The notes beneath the pieces are model-generated. The model saw only the letters and a list, made by a program, of their open reading frames with translations. It searched no databases and had not been told where the DNA came from. Shown here in pieces: positions 34,780 through 44,497 of a stretch of DNA of 51,189 nucleotides; the first letter of the stretch is position 1; each line of letters begins with the position of its first letter. The stretch spans positions 1-51,189 of the IMG/VR virus record IMGVR_UViG_3300028043_000003, one strand, 5' to 3'. The position numbers and the translations under genes were made by a program. Origin of the DNA: a virus.

Positions 34780-36534
34780 TCATTCCTCTTCTTGGTTAAT
34801 TATAACTGCACTGCAGGTTAATACCAGCCCAATAACAGAACATGCGTGTTCAAGGGCATATCTTGTTACCTTTACCGGGTCAATAATGCCCTTACCAAGT
34901 AAGTCTCCATATTCGTGATTTGCGGCATCATACCCTAGTATTTCCTTGAAAACCATGGATGGCAATAGTGGATTATCCCACTCTATAATATTTTTGTGGC
35001 CTATATCCATTTTTCTTTTCTTTTTGAGACTAAGGTTATTTGTTGCCACAAAATCTTTTAGTTTGGCCACTACTATTTCCGATGTAGTGCCGGTATTTTC
35101 TACTATGGTCCTAAGGGGAAGTTCACAGGTATTTGCTACAACCTGAATGCCGGCGGCAACGTCCTCTGGAAGAGTTTTCCAAACTTCATCCTCTACCAGC
35201 ATTTTTCTAAGATGTAGTGCCGCATAAAAAAGAGCACTACCCCCACCAGGAACGATTCCCTCTTGAGTGGCAGCAATCGTGGCGTTAAGGGCATCCTCTA
35301 CTCTGTCTTTTTTTTCAAGGATTTCTACTTCGGTAGACCCACCTACCTTGATAACAGCTACGCCACCAGATAGTTTTGCAAGACGCTTCCTAAATCTATT
35401 TGTGTGAAGATCGTCCAAGGTGCCATCAGAAAGGGTATTTCTGAGCATTTGCATTCTTCCGGCTATGGCTTCTTTTGTTTTTGAATCCGAGGAACCAATT
35501 ATTGTTGTGGCTGTCCTACTGACAATTACTTTTTTGCAAGTTCCAAAGTGAGCAAGTTGAATATTTTTTAGCTGAGTCTCGGAGGACAGGTCAATTATTT
35601 TGCCGCCAATAACACAATTTATATCCTGTAAAATATCGGTTCTATTTTCCCCGTAGGAAGGAGCCTTGATTGCGCACACGCTTATTTTTTCCTTCATCTT
35701 GTTTACAATAAGAGTATGCAGTGCTTCTCCTTCGATTTCGTCTGCAACGATAAGGAGCGGTTTTCCTGCGCGGTAAACGGTTTCTAGAACTGGCACTATG
35801 TCATCCAGTGATGATATTCTCCTGTTGGTAAGAAGAATATATGGTTCACGGAGTTCACAAACCAGCTTTTCACCATTTGTTACAAAGTATGGTGACAGGT
35901 ATCCGCTTTCAATCTGAAGTCCCTCAACTACCTCTAGTTGAGTATTCACGCTTTTTGCCGGCTCTACGGTTATAATACCATCTGCCCCAACTTTATTGAT
36001 GGCATCTGATAAAAGTTCTCCAATTTTTTGGTCACCGTTGGCCGAGATTGTCCCAATTGCAACTATATCTTTTTCGCTGCTAACTGGAACGCAGTTTTCC
36101 TTTAGAAAGTCTATTACTTCCTTGCACCCTAGGTCAATGCCTTTTTTCAGGCCGATGGCAGACCTTCCGGTGGCAATCATTTTTATTCCCTGAGCCAGAA
36201 GCCCATGTCCAAGAACGGTAGCGGTAGTAGTTCCATCTCCAGATAATTCGTTTGTTTTAGAAGCAATTTCTTTTAGAAGCTCTGCTCCGATATTTTGCAT
36301 TTTATCTTTTAGGTTTATGGACTTTGCAACCGTTACACCGTCTTTTGTAATAAGGGGTGCCTTGTTTTTGTAGTCAATGATAACTCCATGACCACTAGGT
36401 CCCATTGTTGACCTAACTGCCTTTGCTAAAATGGTAGCACCCTTAAGGATTTCCTCGTGTGCCTTTTCCTCAAAAACTACTTCTTGCTTTTGAGACGAAT
36501 TAGTTGTCTGTTGGTGCTGGGGAATATTTGTCAT
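34780..36534 (-). CDS. groL: chaperonin GroEL
   Basis: A 584-residue group I chaperonin. ATP-site motifs [23 protein letters not shown] and [14 protein letters not shown]; apical domain [12 protein letters not shown]; equatorial [27 protein letters not shown]; family tail [16 protein letters not shown]. The C-terminal GGM repeat is absent and replaced by NQEEE, and the N terminus is extended by ~20 Gln-rich residues. It would fold phage proteins such as the capsid. Its possible GroES partner is the frameshifted gene at 26483. Confidence 0.95.
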   Translation of the reverse strand: MTNIPQHQQTTNSSQKQEVVFEEKAHEEILKGATILAKAVRSTMGPSGHGVIIDYKNKAPLITKDGVTVAKSINLKDKMQNIGAELLKEIASKTNELSGDGTTTATVLGHGLLAQGIKMIATGRSAIGLKKGIDLGCKEVIDFLKENCVPVSSEKDIVAIGTISANGDQKIGELLSDAINKVGADGIITVEPAKSVNTQLEVVEGLQIESGYLSPYFVTNGEKLVCELREPYILLTNRRISSLDDIVPVLETVYRAGKPLLIVADEIEGEALHTLIVNKMKEKISVCAIKAPSYGENRTDILQDINCVIGGKIIDLSSETQLKNIQLAHFGTCKKVIVSRTATTIIGSSDSKTKEAIAGRMQMLRNTLSDGTLDDLHTNRFRKRLAKLSGGVAVIKVGGSTEVEILEKKDRVEDALNATIAATQEGIVPGGGSALFYAALHLRKMLVEDEVWKTLPEDVAAGIQVVANTCELPLRTIVENTGTTSEIVVAKLKDFVATNNLSLKKKRKMDIGHKNIIEWDNPLLPSMVFKEILGYDAANHEYGDLLGKGIIDPVKVTRYALEHACSVIGLVLTCSAVIINQEEE

Positions 36535-36546
36535 ACTATAAACACA

Positions 36547-37161
36547 TCAAGATAGAGTCATTTTTGGTTTTGGCATTCTAACACGAATTCTTTCCCCATT
36601 TGGCCCCTGAATGAAAGTTTCACCCTCGCCAGACTCCAAATCTTCTTCTGGAGATGGAATGGCAAGAGACGTTAGATGGCTTTTTAGTGCCCTTTTGGGA
36701 TCTGCCGACATAGCTGTGGCATCCGGGGTAAACTTAGGGGAAGGAGGACCGTTTTCGATGGTAGATAATAAAATATCTGGGTCTATTCTGTCGTCAACAC
36801 TAGGAGGGCTTGGTACGGTCATTTGAGACTGCTGCTGCCTTTCCCTGTCTGCTATTTCTTTACCATACCACTTTTCAACACGTTCCTGCGCCTCTAAAGA
36901 AATTTTATCAATATATTCGTTTAGGCGTTTAGTCATTATGGCTCTCACTTCATCGAGAGAGCCATACACTTCTCCCTTTATTTTAGCAGAGTCAAATAGT
37001 TTGGCTTTGTCTCCATGGCCTACTTTTATTTTCCAGGAAACACTATTTCCTGTAAGTTTTCTAATGACCACTTCCTCTGCAACAATTCCTGGAAGAATTG
37101 TTTGAGCCTGCTCAGACAAAATATAGACAACTTGTCCAATTTCAAAATTTTTGGTTTCCAT
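36547..37161 (-). CDS. hypothetical protein
   Basis: A 204-residue protein. The N-terminal ~75 residues look like a small beta-barrel (FEIGQVVYILSEQAQTILPGIVAEEVVIRK...VSWKIKVGHGDKAKLFD), followed by a helix and a Pro/Ser-rich tail. It is directly upstream of groEL in the same operon. No family recognised. Confidence 0.65.
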   Translation of the reverse strand: METKNFEIGQVVYILSEQAQTILPGIVAEEVVIRKLTGNSVSWKIKVGHGDKAKLFDSAKIKGEVYGSLDEVRAIMTKRLNEYIDKISLEAQERVEKWYGKEIADRERQQQSQMTVPSPPSVDDRIDPDILLSTIENGPPSPKFTPDATAMSADPKRALKSHLTSLAIPSPEEDLESGEGETFIQGPNGERIRVRMPKPKMTLS

Positions 37162-37196
37162 TTATCTATACTCCACCAAGTATTGTACTTGGATTT

Positions 37197-37400
37197 TCAA
37201 GCCTTTTTCTTACCTTCTAGCTCGCGGATATAGTCATCCGTAAGAACCAGAATAACCTCGCCCGTATTTTGCTCTTTTCTTTCATACGGAGTAAGGTCTA
37301 CTTCATTAAACTTGGCACGAAGTTTGTGCTCATGTTCATAACCCCCATATGTCTGGCAAAGGTAAACTAATTTATCAATAACACTTTTATGTAATCTCAT
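37197..37400 (-). CDS. hypothetical small protein
   Basis: A 67-residue soluble protein with a Lys-rich tail, 5 bases downstream of the next upstream gene in the leftward operon. No motif recognised. Confidence 0.6.
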   Translation of the reverse strand: MRLHKSVIDKLVYLCQTYGGYEHEHKLRAKFNEVDLTPYERKEQNTGEVILVLTDDYIRELEGKKKA

Positions 37401-37405
37401 ATTTT

Positions 37406-37837
37406 TCAGTCCTTCTTTTTCTTTTTGGTGTCAGCAATTTTTTGCTCAACATTCTGATGTACTTTATCAAGAATAACCTGACCCTCTTTCTGGGCTTCTT
37501 TTAGTGGCTTCATTCCAACTAAAGTTCTAACCATGTCATTCAAGTGAGGTGGAAGTTTTTCCTTTAGAAATTCCATGTCCAAGAACTTATGTGGCAACTG
37601 ATCAATTATTTCTATAGGATTCCCATTAGGGCCTGGTTCAAACTCACCTGTTTGTTTATATTCAAAGATAAATAAAACAGGTGGCATTTTTCCATCTTTT
37701 GGAACGTCAATATAGGGAATTGGATTTGGTGGTTCCCCGGGCCTTGGTTCCTCGTATAGAATTGTGGGAATTTCGTACTTGTCATTATTTTTGGTTTGCG
37801 CCATAGTTTCCTTTAGGAGGTTGGATCCTCTAAACAT
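37406..37837 (-). CDS. hypothetical Pro-rich protein
   Basis: A 143-residue protein with a Pro-rich N-terminal half (YEEPRPGEPPNPIPYIDVPKDG) and a Lys-rich coiled-coil C terminus ending in KKKKKD. Its start may be the internal ATG at 37803; the annotated start overlaps the upstream gene by 25 bases. Confidence 0.62.
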   Translation of the reverse strand: MFRGSNLLKETMAQTKNNDKYEIPTILYEEPRPGEPPNPIPYIDVPKDGKMPPVLFIFEYKQTGEFEPGPNGNPIEIIDQLPHKFLDMEFLKEKLPPHLNDMVRTLVGMKPLKEAQKEGQVILDKVHQNVEQKIADTKKKKKD

Positions 37838-38076
37838 TCTAGAATGCTATCAAAAGCAAACCTATGACTCACTTTTTGTTGTATTTTGTGAACTCTAAGA
37901 GCGGCTTTTAATTCCTTAATGTCCACCTTCTGAGAGAACTCCTCAAAAAGTTCTTTTTTGTCATTAGTTAAGGTTTCTATTTCATGCTCTATTTGTGAGA
38001 GTCTTTGAACGAATTCCTTAATAATGGGCTTTAGGTCTGTTAGTGAATTTGGCTGTAAGTCTGCACCGTCTGTCAT
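37813..38076 (-). CDS. hypothetical coiled-coil protein
   Basis: An 87-residue protein with a strong coiled coil in the first half (IKEFVQRLSQIEHEIETLTNDKKELFEEFSQKV). Part of the leftward operon. No family recognised. Confidence 0.62.
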   Translation of the reverse strand: MTDGADLQPNSLTDLKPIIKEFVQRLSQIEHEIETLTNDKKELFEEFSQKVDIKELKAALRVHKIQQKVSHRFAFDSILECLEDPTS

Positions 38077-38138
38077 AAAGAATACTACTCCATGTCTAAC
38101 AAGTACAGCTTAATTTGTTAAAACCAGAGTGTATATTC

Positions 38139-39281
38139 TTATTTAACTGCGGCCTTTAACTTTGCAGCGGCGGCATTTACCTCAGGCTTGGCTCCTGGAT
38201 TGTCTTTCGTCATACCTGAAAGCCACTTAACATACTGATCTACATAAGCAAGTTTAACCTTCTTGATAAATTCTCCCGCCACCTGTTGTTTGGTTTGGGG
38301 GTTTGCCTTTTGGAACTCGGGATTTTTGTTTAATTCTGCCTTTGCTTTTTCAATAGCAGCGGGATCTATAAAGCCCTTCATTTGTTCAAGGTTTTGGGCC
38401 TTTAGAAATCTTAAAACTGGAGCCATCATAATGTCAACTGATGCCTTTTGCATATCTTGGAAAATAGGCGAGGAAGCAATGGCCTGTTGAACTTCTGGCT
38501 GCTTAATGAGGGCCATTATTTCTTGTTCTACGCCTCCTGCTTGCTGAGCGGCTTGAGGCTGCTGCGGCGGTTGCTGTTGCTGCTGCTGTGGCGGAACAGG
38601 ATTTTGTTCTAGGAGATTGTTTCCTCTCTTGCGACTTTCTCCAAATCCTCCCATGCCTCCATCATCATAACCCATTCCTCCCCCGCCGCCAGATGGAGGA
38701 GTTGCCGGAGGGGTTGTTCTTGGGGTGTAGGCAGCCGAGGAGGCGAGTCTTTGTCTAAGACTGGTGATAGAATCCATGCCGCCAGTTATCGTCTCAAGAA
38801 GATGGAGAACGGCTAGAGGGCTTCTCTTGATTGCCGAAAAACCAAGCATGGCCTGTGGGTTAGCAAGAAACAAGAAACCGAATACATCGGGATCTTTTAG
38901 GGCTTCCCAGTTTCTTCCGAGAACATCCTTGTATTTACCTTTAATTTCTGCCATTCTGGCATTTTCATCTTTTCTGAAGAGTTCATAGTTGAACTCCAGA
39001 CCTGGAATTAAAATAGTAGGAATAATATAGCTGAGTCCTTTTACCAGTCCTATTGCAGCCCCGGCTACTTTTTCAGCAGCATACCCGGCTGTTTTAAAGG
39101 TGTCACTGACGGCTCCGCCTATGGCCCTGAGAAGTCCAGGTGGTGTTCCGCCGCCGCCATAGGCACCAATATCAAACCCATAACCGCCGTAGTCTCCTCC
39201 GCCACCATCGTCTTCGGAAAGAAGACGAATTTCTTTTTCCACGAGCAGGGCAATATATTCTTTTAAGTCATTTTTTTGCAT
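38139..39281 (-). CDS. virion or internal-head-type protein, low complexity
   Basis: About 380 residues if started at ATG 39281, which overlaps the preceding gene's stop by 14 bases; the frame also reads from 39374. Gly-rich N-terminal part, hydrophobic helices (~60-100), then a low-complexity Pro/Gln section and an Ala-rich helical end. No enzymatic motif. The composition suggests a structural or scaffold-associated protein. Confidence 0.65.
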   Translation of the reverse strand: MQKNDLKEYIALLVEKEIRLLSEDDGGGGDYGGYGFDIGAYGGGGTPPGLLRAIGGAVSDTFKTAGYAAEKVAGAAIGLVKGLSYIIPTILIPGLEFNYELFRKDENARMAEIKGKYKDVLGRNWEALKDPDVFGFLFLANPQAMLGFSAIKRSPLAVLHLLETITGGMDSITSLRQRLASSAAYTPRTTPPATPPSGGGGGMGYDDGGMGGFGESRKRGNNLLEQNPVPPQQQQQQPPQQPQAAQQAGGVEQEIMALIKQPEVQQAIASSPIFQDMQKASVDIMMAPVLRFLKAQNLEQMKGFIDPAAIEKAKAELNKNPEFQKANPQTKQQVAGEFIKKVKLAYVDQYVKWLSGMTKDNPGAKPEVNAAAAKLKAAVK

Positions 39282-39609
39282 TTTTCTTTGCTGCCTGTCT
39301 CTTTTTGTTATATTCCATGAGTCCCCAGTATCTTGGTGGACGTTCATCAGAGGATTTATGGAGTCTTGAGTCATCCACTTGTAACTGGATCCCCGTTATT
39401 TCTTTCCAGGACTTAATTAGTTCAAGTTCAAGGTCATTTATAAAGTGTTTTTTGCTCGTTTTATGTCTTTTTGAAAGAAAAGACCTGGCTTTAGGAGGAA
39501 GTACGCATAAAAGTTCTCTTTTTACACGGAACCAGTCTGTGGTTTGGTCTCCAATATATCTTGCCACATAGTACAATTTATCAAGAATTATTTGTCTTGT
39601 GGTTGTCAT
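39268..39609 (-). CDS. hypothetical basic protein
   Basis: A 113-residue very basic protein, the first gene of the leftward operon, divergent from the portal gene. Ends in a Lys/Ala-rich helix. It could bind DNA or capsid interior; no family recognised. Confidence 0.65.
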   Translation of the reverse strand: MTTTRQIILDKLYYVARYIGDQTTDWFRVKRELLCVLPPKARSFLSKRHKTSKKHFINDLELELIKSWKEITGIQLQVDDSRLHKSSDERPPRYWGLMEYNKKRQAAKKNAKK

Positions 39610-39700
39610 GGATTTCTTTCCTAATTATACCTCAAGAAACAGATGACAAAATAACAACATTTAGACTTTTTGGTAATCTGATTATAAAGTAGAGCATAGA

Positions 39701-41827
39701 ATGGCAAATGATAATTTCTTTCAACGTCTCACGAGACTTTTTAGAAGCGGGCCAGCAATTCAAAGACGTGTAAAAGGTTATGACTACAAAGCCTTTTACG
39801 ATAAGTCTATAGTCCAGAATAATCTTGGGTACAGGGGTCCTGCGCCCTTCGGCAAAGAATCTTCTCCGTTCAGCATTCTAGGCGGCTACGGCATATTGGA
39901 CCGCATAAGTCGTTATGCTGAGTTTGCCGAAATGGAGCAAACTGCAGAAATTGGTGCTGCTCTTGACATTTATGCAGATGAAAGTTGTTCAAGTGACGAA
40001 AAGGGTAAGTGCTTTCACATTTACTCAGAAAATCCAGAAATTAAAAAATCCTTAGAGGAACTTTTTTACGACACCATAAATTCGGAGTTTAATCTCAGGC
40101 CATGGGTTCGCAATCTTTGTAAGCATGGAGATTTTCTTCTGTATAACGAGGTTGTGCCAAATGTTGGAGTTATAAATTGCGTGCCAATTCCCGTTAACGA
40201 AATTGAACGCGAGGAAGGATTTGACCCAGAGGACCCATATGCCATAAGATTTAAGTGGCTTACAAGGGGCAATAAAATTCTGGAAAACTGGCAAGTATCT
40301 CACTTTAGAATTCTTGGAAACGACTTGTTCCTTCCATACGGCACAAGTATCCTTGAGCCCGCAAGAAGAATTTGGCGACAGTTAATAATGATGGAAGACG
40401 CCATGCTCGTGTATAGAGTTGTGCGCTCACCAGAGCGCAGAGTTTTCTATATCGACGTTGGAAATACTGCACCAAATGACATTCCATCCTTCATGGAAAA
40501 AGCAAAGGCTTCCCTTCGGTCAAATACGCTGGTAGATAAAGTAAACGGAAGAATGGACTACAGATACAATCCTGTGGCCGTAGATGAGGACTACTTTATT
40601 CCAGTTAGAGGAGAAGCTGGAGGAACGAAGATTGAAACTCTTGCTGGTGGTCAGCATGTCTCTGCCACAGAAGACGTGGAATACCTTCAAAAGAAGTTGT
40701 TCTCTGCTCTTAAAATTCCAAGAGCTTATCTTGGATTTGATGAGTCCTTAAGCTCCAAGGCAACTCTTGCACAAGAGGACATAAGATTCTCTAGAACTAT
40801 CAATATTATTCAGAAAATTATCATTGCAGAAATGAACAAGCTAGCGATGATTCATCTCTATGCCAAGGGATTTGACGGAGAAGATTTGATTAATTTTGAA
40901 TTGTTCTTGTCAAATCCATCCTCTGTGGCAGTCCAGCAAAAGCTTGCCTTGTGGAATGACAGAATTGACATAGCCTCTAAGTTCAAGGAGTCCGTCCTTG
41001 TTTCCGAGGAGTGGATACAGGGAGAAATTCTTGGATTCACCCCAGAGGACATAGCCAAGGCAAAACAAAACAGAAAGGAAGATATTCTTTATCAGAAAGA
41101 ACTTGAGGCAATAGCAGTCTCGGAAGAAAATCAGGAACGTCAGGCAGTTGTGGATCCTTTTGACCAATCCAACTATCAAGTTCCTGGAGCCGACGTGGAA
41201 AAGGAGCCGACAGGCCAGGGCAACACCGCCGGAGTTTCCGACCAGGAACTTATGCAAGGAATTGCAAAACTAGATTCATCTGGGGGGCTTATAAAGGCAG
41301 AAACCATTCCGGGGCAGACTCCAATTAAAGTAACCCCGTATGCCACCAGAAGACGCAGAAATGACAAAAGAAGAGTTGGAATGGGCGGTGCTGCAAATCT
41401 TGCAATGCCCCAGTTCAGCAAAATGCTGGATTATTCAGGGAAACACCAATTTAATACCGATCATTTTGATATGAATTTCTTCAAAAGCCAACGAGAACAG
41501 AGGGAATTAGAAAATATCCTCAAAAAACCACCACAAATATCCAAAGAAATAAAAAATATGTTTGAGAAAATGGACGACTTCTTTGGAACAACAAAGCCAA
41601 AGATGATTGTAGAAAACCTTGAGGAGCGCCTTGAAAAAGAACTAAATTTGAACAGTTCTACCGCCTCTTCTTCCTCGCCTGATGACCTATCCTTAATTTT
41701 GGAAGCCGAAATGAAGGGAGAAGGTAAAATAGATATTGGCGGGGATGATAATGAGGAAATTGATTTTGACTTTGAAGAAAATCAAGAATTGAGTCAAAAA
41801 CAAAATAAAATAAAGACAGAAGAGTGA
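39701..41827 (+). CDS. portal protein (gp20-like)
   Basis: A 708-residue T4-type portal. Recognisable stretches: ILDRISRYAEFAEMEQTAEIGAALDIYADESCSSD (clip/wing start), RNLCKHGDFLLYNEV, LPYGTSILEPARRIWRQLIMMEDAMLVYRVVRSPERRVFYIDVGN (stem) and KKLFSALKIPRAYLGFDE..SKATLAQEDIRFSRTI (crown region). The ~150 residues after 560 are an acidic extension. Twelve copies form the DNA channel and dock the terminase encoded at 3909. It opens the rightward head cluster. Confidence 0.94.
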   Translation: MANDNFFQRLTRLFRSGPAIQRRVKGYDYKAFYDKSIVQNNLGYRGPAPFGKESSPFSILGGYGILDRISRYAEFAEMEQTAEIGAALDIYADESCSSDEKGKCFHIYSENPEIKKSLEELFYDTINSEFNLRPWVRNLCKHGDFLLYNEVVPNVGVINCVPIPVNEIEREEGFDPEDPYAIRFKWLTRGNKILENWQVSHFRILGNDLFLPYGTSILEPARRIWRQLIMMEDAMLVYRVVRSPERRVFYIDVGNTAPNDIPSFMEKAKASLRSNTLVDKVNGRMDYRYNPVAVDEDYFIPVRGEAGGTKIETLAGGQHVSATEDVEYLQKKLFSALKIPRAYLGFDESLSSKATLAQEDIRFSRTINIIQKIIIAEMNKLAMIHLYAKGFDGEDLINFELFLSNPSSVAVQQKLALWNDRIDIASKFKESVLVSEEWIQGEILGFTPEDIAKAKQNRKEDILYQKELEAIAVSEENQERQAVVDPFDQSNYQVPGADVEKEPTGQGNTAGVSDQELMQGIAKLDSSGGLIKAETIPGQTPIKVTPYATRRRRNDKRRVGMGGAANLAMPQFSKMLDYSGKHQFNTDHFDMNFFKSQREQRELENILKKPPQISKEIKNMFEKMDDFFGTTKPKMIVENLEERLEKELNLNSSTASSSSPDDLSLILEAEMKGEGKIDIGGDDNEEIDFDFEENQELSQKQNKIKTEE

Positions 41828-41906
41828 AAATAGATTTTTTTATGGTCTATTTATAGATTGCCATCTGGTACTAAGGTAAAAATCTTTGGGCATTGAGGTT
41901 CTGTAG

Positions 41907-42809
41907 ATGTTATATCACAACAAAAAAAGAAACGTTGGTCTTTTGAATGATTTTTTTGCCAAGTATATTGCAAATGCTTTGGTTGAACAAAAGCATTCCG
42001 CAATAGAAAAGGCTACCGCTCTTTACAAAAAGCATTTTCTCGGCTCAGCCGCGATTGCGCAAGAGTGGAAACTCTTCAAGGCTCTTTACGAAACTAACGT
42101 TTCCTCAAAAGAGGCAGCGGCGAAACTGGTAGAAAGAGTTAGAACCCTTGCAGAGACAACCCTCGACTCTAAGGTACTAGAACTAGAGAAAACCAAGTTA
42201 ATCCACGAGATAAACAACTCGCTTGGAGATAAAAACTTTTTTGCCCGTGAGGTTTCGGACTACAAACTACAGGCAAGCATCCAGGTTCTCCTAAACAACT
42301 GGAGAGACAAGAGACTTGTGGAGTCCTTAACAGAAATGGCAAATTTGGAGGATACTCTCCTTGAGCACCTCTGCAGGAAGAAAGATGCCATCTCTGGGGT
42401 GTCTACCTATCTCGAAATGGATAACTCCCAGATCGACAAAGAAATTGACGGCCTGGTTGTGTCTATAATGTCAGAGAAGTTCAACTCCAAATTTGGCAAG
42501 GAACTTTTCGAGGAACAAAAAAACATAGTTTCTAACTACGTTTTTTCAAAAACAAGTGATCAGTCCAAGAATAATCTTAAAAATACCCTTGAGAACATTA
42601 GGGAAACAACCCTAAAACTCGTAGATGGTGCCCTTACAACAAAGAAGCTAGGGTCTGAAGTTTTGTCAGAACACCTGTCAAAGAAGTTTATGGGCATAAA
42701 GAATTTACTTCTTAGTGAGTACAGGGACACCTCTAAATTCAATGACGAAACTATAATGTTTTACATGACTCTTGTAAAGCTACAAAAGGAATTAAGTCAA
42801 AATGACTGA
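41907..42809 (+). CDS. hypothetical helical head-cluster protein
   Basis: A 300-residue almost entirely helical protein between portal and prohead protease, overlapping the protease start by 8 bases. The position corresponds to T4 core genes (gp67/68/22 region), so a prohead-core role is likely. No motif recognised. Confidence 0.7.
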   Translation: MLYHNKKRNVGLLNDFFAKYIANALVEQKHSAIEKATALYKKHFLGSAAIAQEWKLFKALYETNVSSKEAAAKLVERVRTLAETTLDSKVLELEKTKLIHEINNSLGDKNFFAREVSDYKLQASIQVLLNNWRDKRLVESLTEMANLEDTLLEHLCRKKDAISGVSTYLEMDNSQIDKEIDGLVVSIMSEKFNSKFGKELFEEQKNIVSNYVFSKTSDQSKNNLKNTLENIRETTLKLVDGALTTKKLGSEVLSEHLSKKFMGIKNLLLSEYRDTSKFNDETIMFYMTLVKLQKELSQND

Positions 42810-43449
42810 AGAAACTAACGATAAAAAACTTTATCTCCTAAGGGAATTTGCTGAGTTTGACTACACAAAAGAGTTGGACGACGCAGGTTCTCCAAAGAAG
42901 TCCAAGTACGGAAATATGATGGTTAAGGGAATTCTCCAGAGAGCAAATACCCTTAATCAAAACGGAAGAGTTTATCCAAAAGATATTTTGGAAAGAGAAA
43001 TTAACAACTACATGAAGCTGGTAAAAGAACGAAGGGCAACCGGAGAACTAGACCACGCAGATGAACCTGTGGTTAACCTTAAGACAGTCTCTCATGTTAT
43101 TACGGATGTTTGGTGGGAGGGAGATATAGTCTGGGGGCGTGTGGAAATTTTGGAAGACATGGATCAGGGGCGTCAGCTTAAGACTCTGTTCAATAACGGC
43201 ATTAAAGTTGGTATTTCTTCCAGAGCCGTTGGTTCTGTAAAGCAGCAGCAAAATACGGCTGTGGTACAGGATGATCTTCAGCTTATTTGCTGGGACTTCG
43301 TAAGTGAACCCTCTACGCCTGGTGCCTTTATGATGAGGGAAGCAAGAGAATTAACAAGAGAACAAAAGAAGGAAGTAGACAATTTTCTTAAAAAGTCTGA
43401 CAGAATTGATAGAATTGTAAATGAAATTTTGGGTATACGAAAACTATGA
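42802..43449 (+). CDS. prohead core protease (gp21-like)
   Basis: A 215-residue serine protease of the herpesvirus-assemblin-like fold used by T4-like phages. The catalytic His lies in RRATGELDHADEP and the Ser in VGISSRAVGSV; NMMVKGILQRANTLNQNGRVYPKDIL is the family N terminus. It matures the scaffold and head proteins. Overlaps the next gene by ATGA. Confidence 0.9.
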   Translation: MTEETNDKKLYLLREFAEFDYTKELDDAGSPKKSKYGNMMVKGILQRANTLNQNGRVYPKDILEREINNYMKLVKERRATGELDHADEPVVNLKTVSHVITDVWWEGDIVWGRVEILEDMDQGRQLKTLFNNGIKVGISSRAVGSVKQQQNTAVVQDDLQLICWDFVSEPSTPGAFMMREARELTREQKKEVDNFLKKSDRIDRIVNEILGIRKL

Positions 43450-43931
43450 AAATGTCAAGGTCACAATTTAAAACCCTTATGAAGGAGTGCCTGTCGGAAC
43501 TCATAAATGAAGGAGCTTTTGACAAAAAGCTAGAAAAAATTGCGGAGAGCAAGTTCAGCAAACCTGCACAGATAGTAGAAGCTAAGTCTCCCTCTCTTCT
43601 TTATGGGTATGGTCAACAAAATAGTACTCCTTCCGAAAGCTTGCCTAATGTGAATCCTAAGCTTTTGGAAGCTGTTAAAAATGTTACTTCTGCACAGCCA
43701 AAAGAACGCAAAGGTCTTTTCGAGGAGATAATGCTTGACACGGCTATGACTACTCTTCAGAGGCAACTTAGCAATGGTGATGCCTTCGGTAATGCTGGGG
43801 CTCTATATAATGAAGCTCCTGTTTCTGGGGAAATAGCCGCCTTGGATGAGGCTCAGCTTAAGGCTATGTCTGGTGGAAATGTGTCACGGTGGGCATTAGC
43901 AGCCTTTGGTGGAAATAAGAGAAAAAGGTAA
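43446..43931 (+). CDS. hypothetical head-cluster protein
   Basis: A 161-residue protein. The N-terminal helix RSQFKTLMKECLSELINEGAF resembles the short helical tags found on several core proteins of T4-like phages, perhaps a scaffold-targeting sequence. The C terminus is basic (GGNKRKR). Probably a core or internal protein cleaved by the protease. Confidence 0.65.
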   Translation: MKMSRSQFKTLMKECLSELINEGAFDKKLEKIAESKFSKPAQIVEAKSPSLLYGYGQQNSTPSESLPNVNPKLLEAVKNVTSAQPKERKGLFEEIMLDTAMTTLQRQLSNGDAFGNAGALYNEAPVSGEIAALDEAQLKAMSGGNVSRWALAAFGGNKRKR

Positions 43932-43977
43932 AATTCACTACTGTTGCGTATTTATAGAAAAGGAATTTATTTAAAGT

Positions 43978-44460
43978 ATGCCTACACATAAGCAGATAAA
44001 AGTTGAAGCTCCTATAAGAACCTTTGGTCTTGGTTCTTCTTCTACGGCTGACCTTAGTATTATTTATTCTGGGTCTCCTGTAAACGATGGCACCTTAAAC
44101 GATAGAATTGTTGAGGAATTCTTCCAGACGCTTAATCAGGCTCCTGTTATTTCTGACGGTGGACATACTTTCGGTACTATTAACAGAGACTATCAGGATT
44201 CTCCAAATCTCGCCGAGGTTGTAGTTGGCGGCGGTGGTTTGCCGGGATCTCCATTTGGTCCAAATATTGCAGTAGCTCCTACTGACCCACACAACCCAAG
44301 CGGAATTCCTGAGGCTGGTGTTGAGGCTACAGAAAATTCCAAGGGCGGCGGCGGCGCTTTCATAGGTAACGGTCTTGAAAGCCCACACAGAACATCTGCC
44401 AAAATTGGCGCTAGACGTATTGGGGATTTAATTTTCGGTAGATCAAGCAGAGAACCGTAA
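43978..44460 (+). CDS. hypothetical head-cluster protein
   Basis: A 160-residue Gly/Pro/Ser-rich protein with little predicted helix, ending in a basic stretch. Lies between the protease and scaffold. Likely a minor virion protein; no family recognised. Confidence 0.62.
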   Translation: MPTHKQIKVEAPIRTFGLGSSSTADLSIIYSGSPVNDGTLNDRIVEEFFQTLNQAPVISDGGHTFGTINRDYQDSPNLAEVVVGGGGLPGSPFGPNIAVAPTDPHNPSGIPEAGVEATENSKGGGGAFIGNGLESPHRTSAKIGARRIGDLIFGRSSREP

Positions 44461-44497
44461 TTTTGCTTAGTAATTACTGCTTTGAGGCAAATCTATT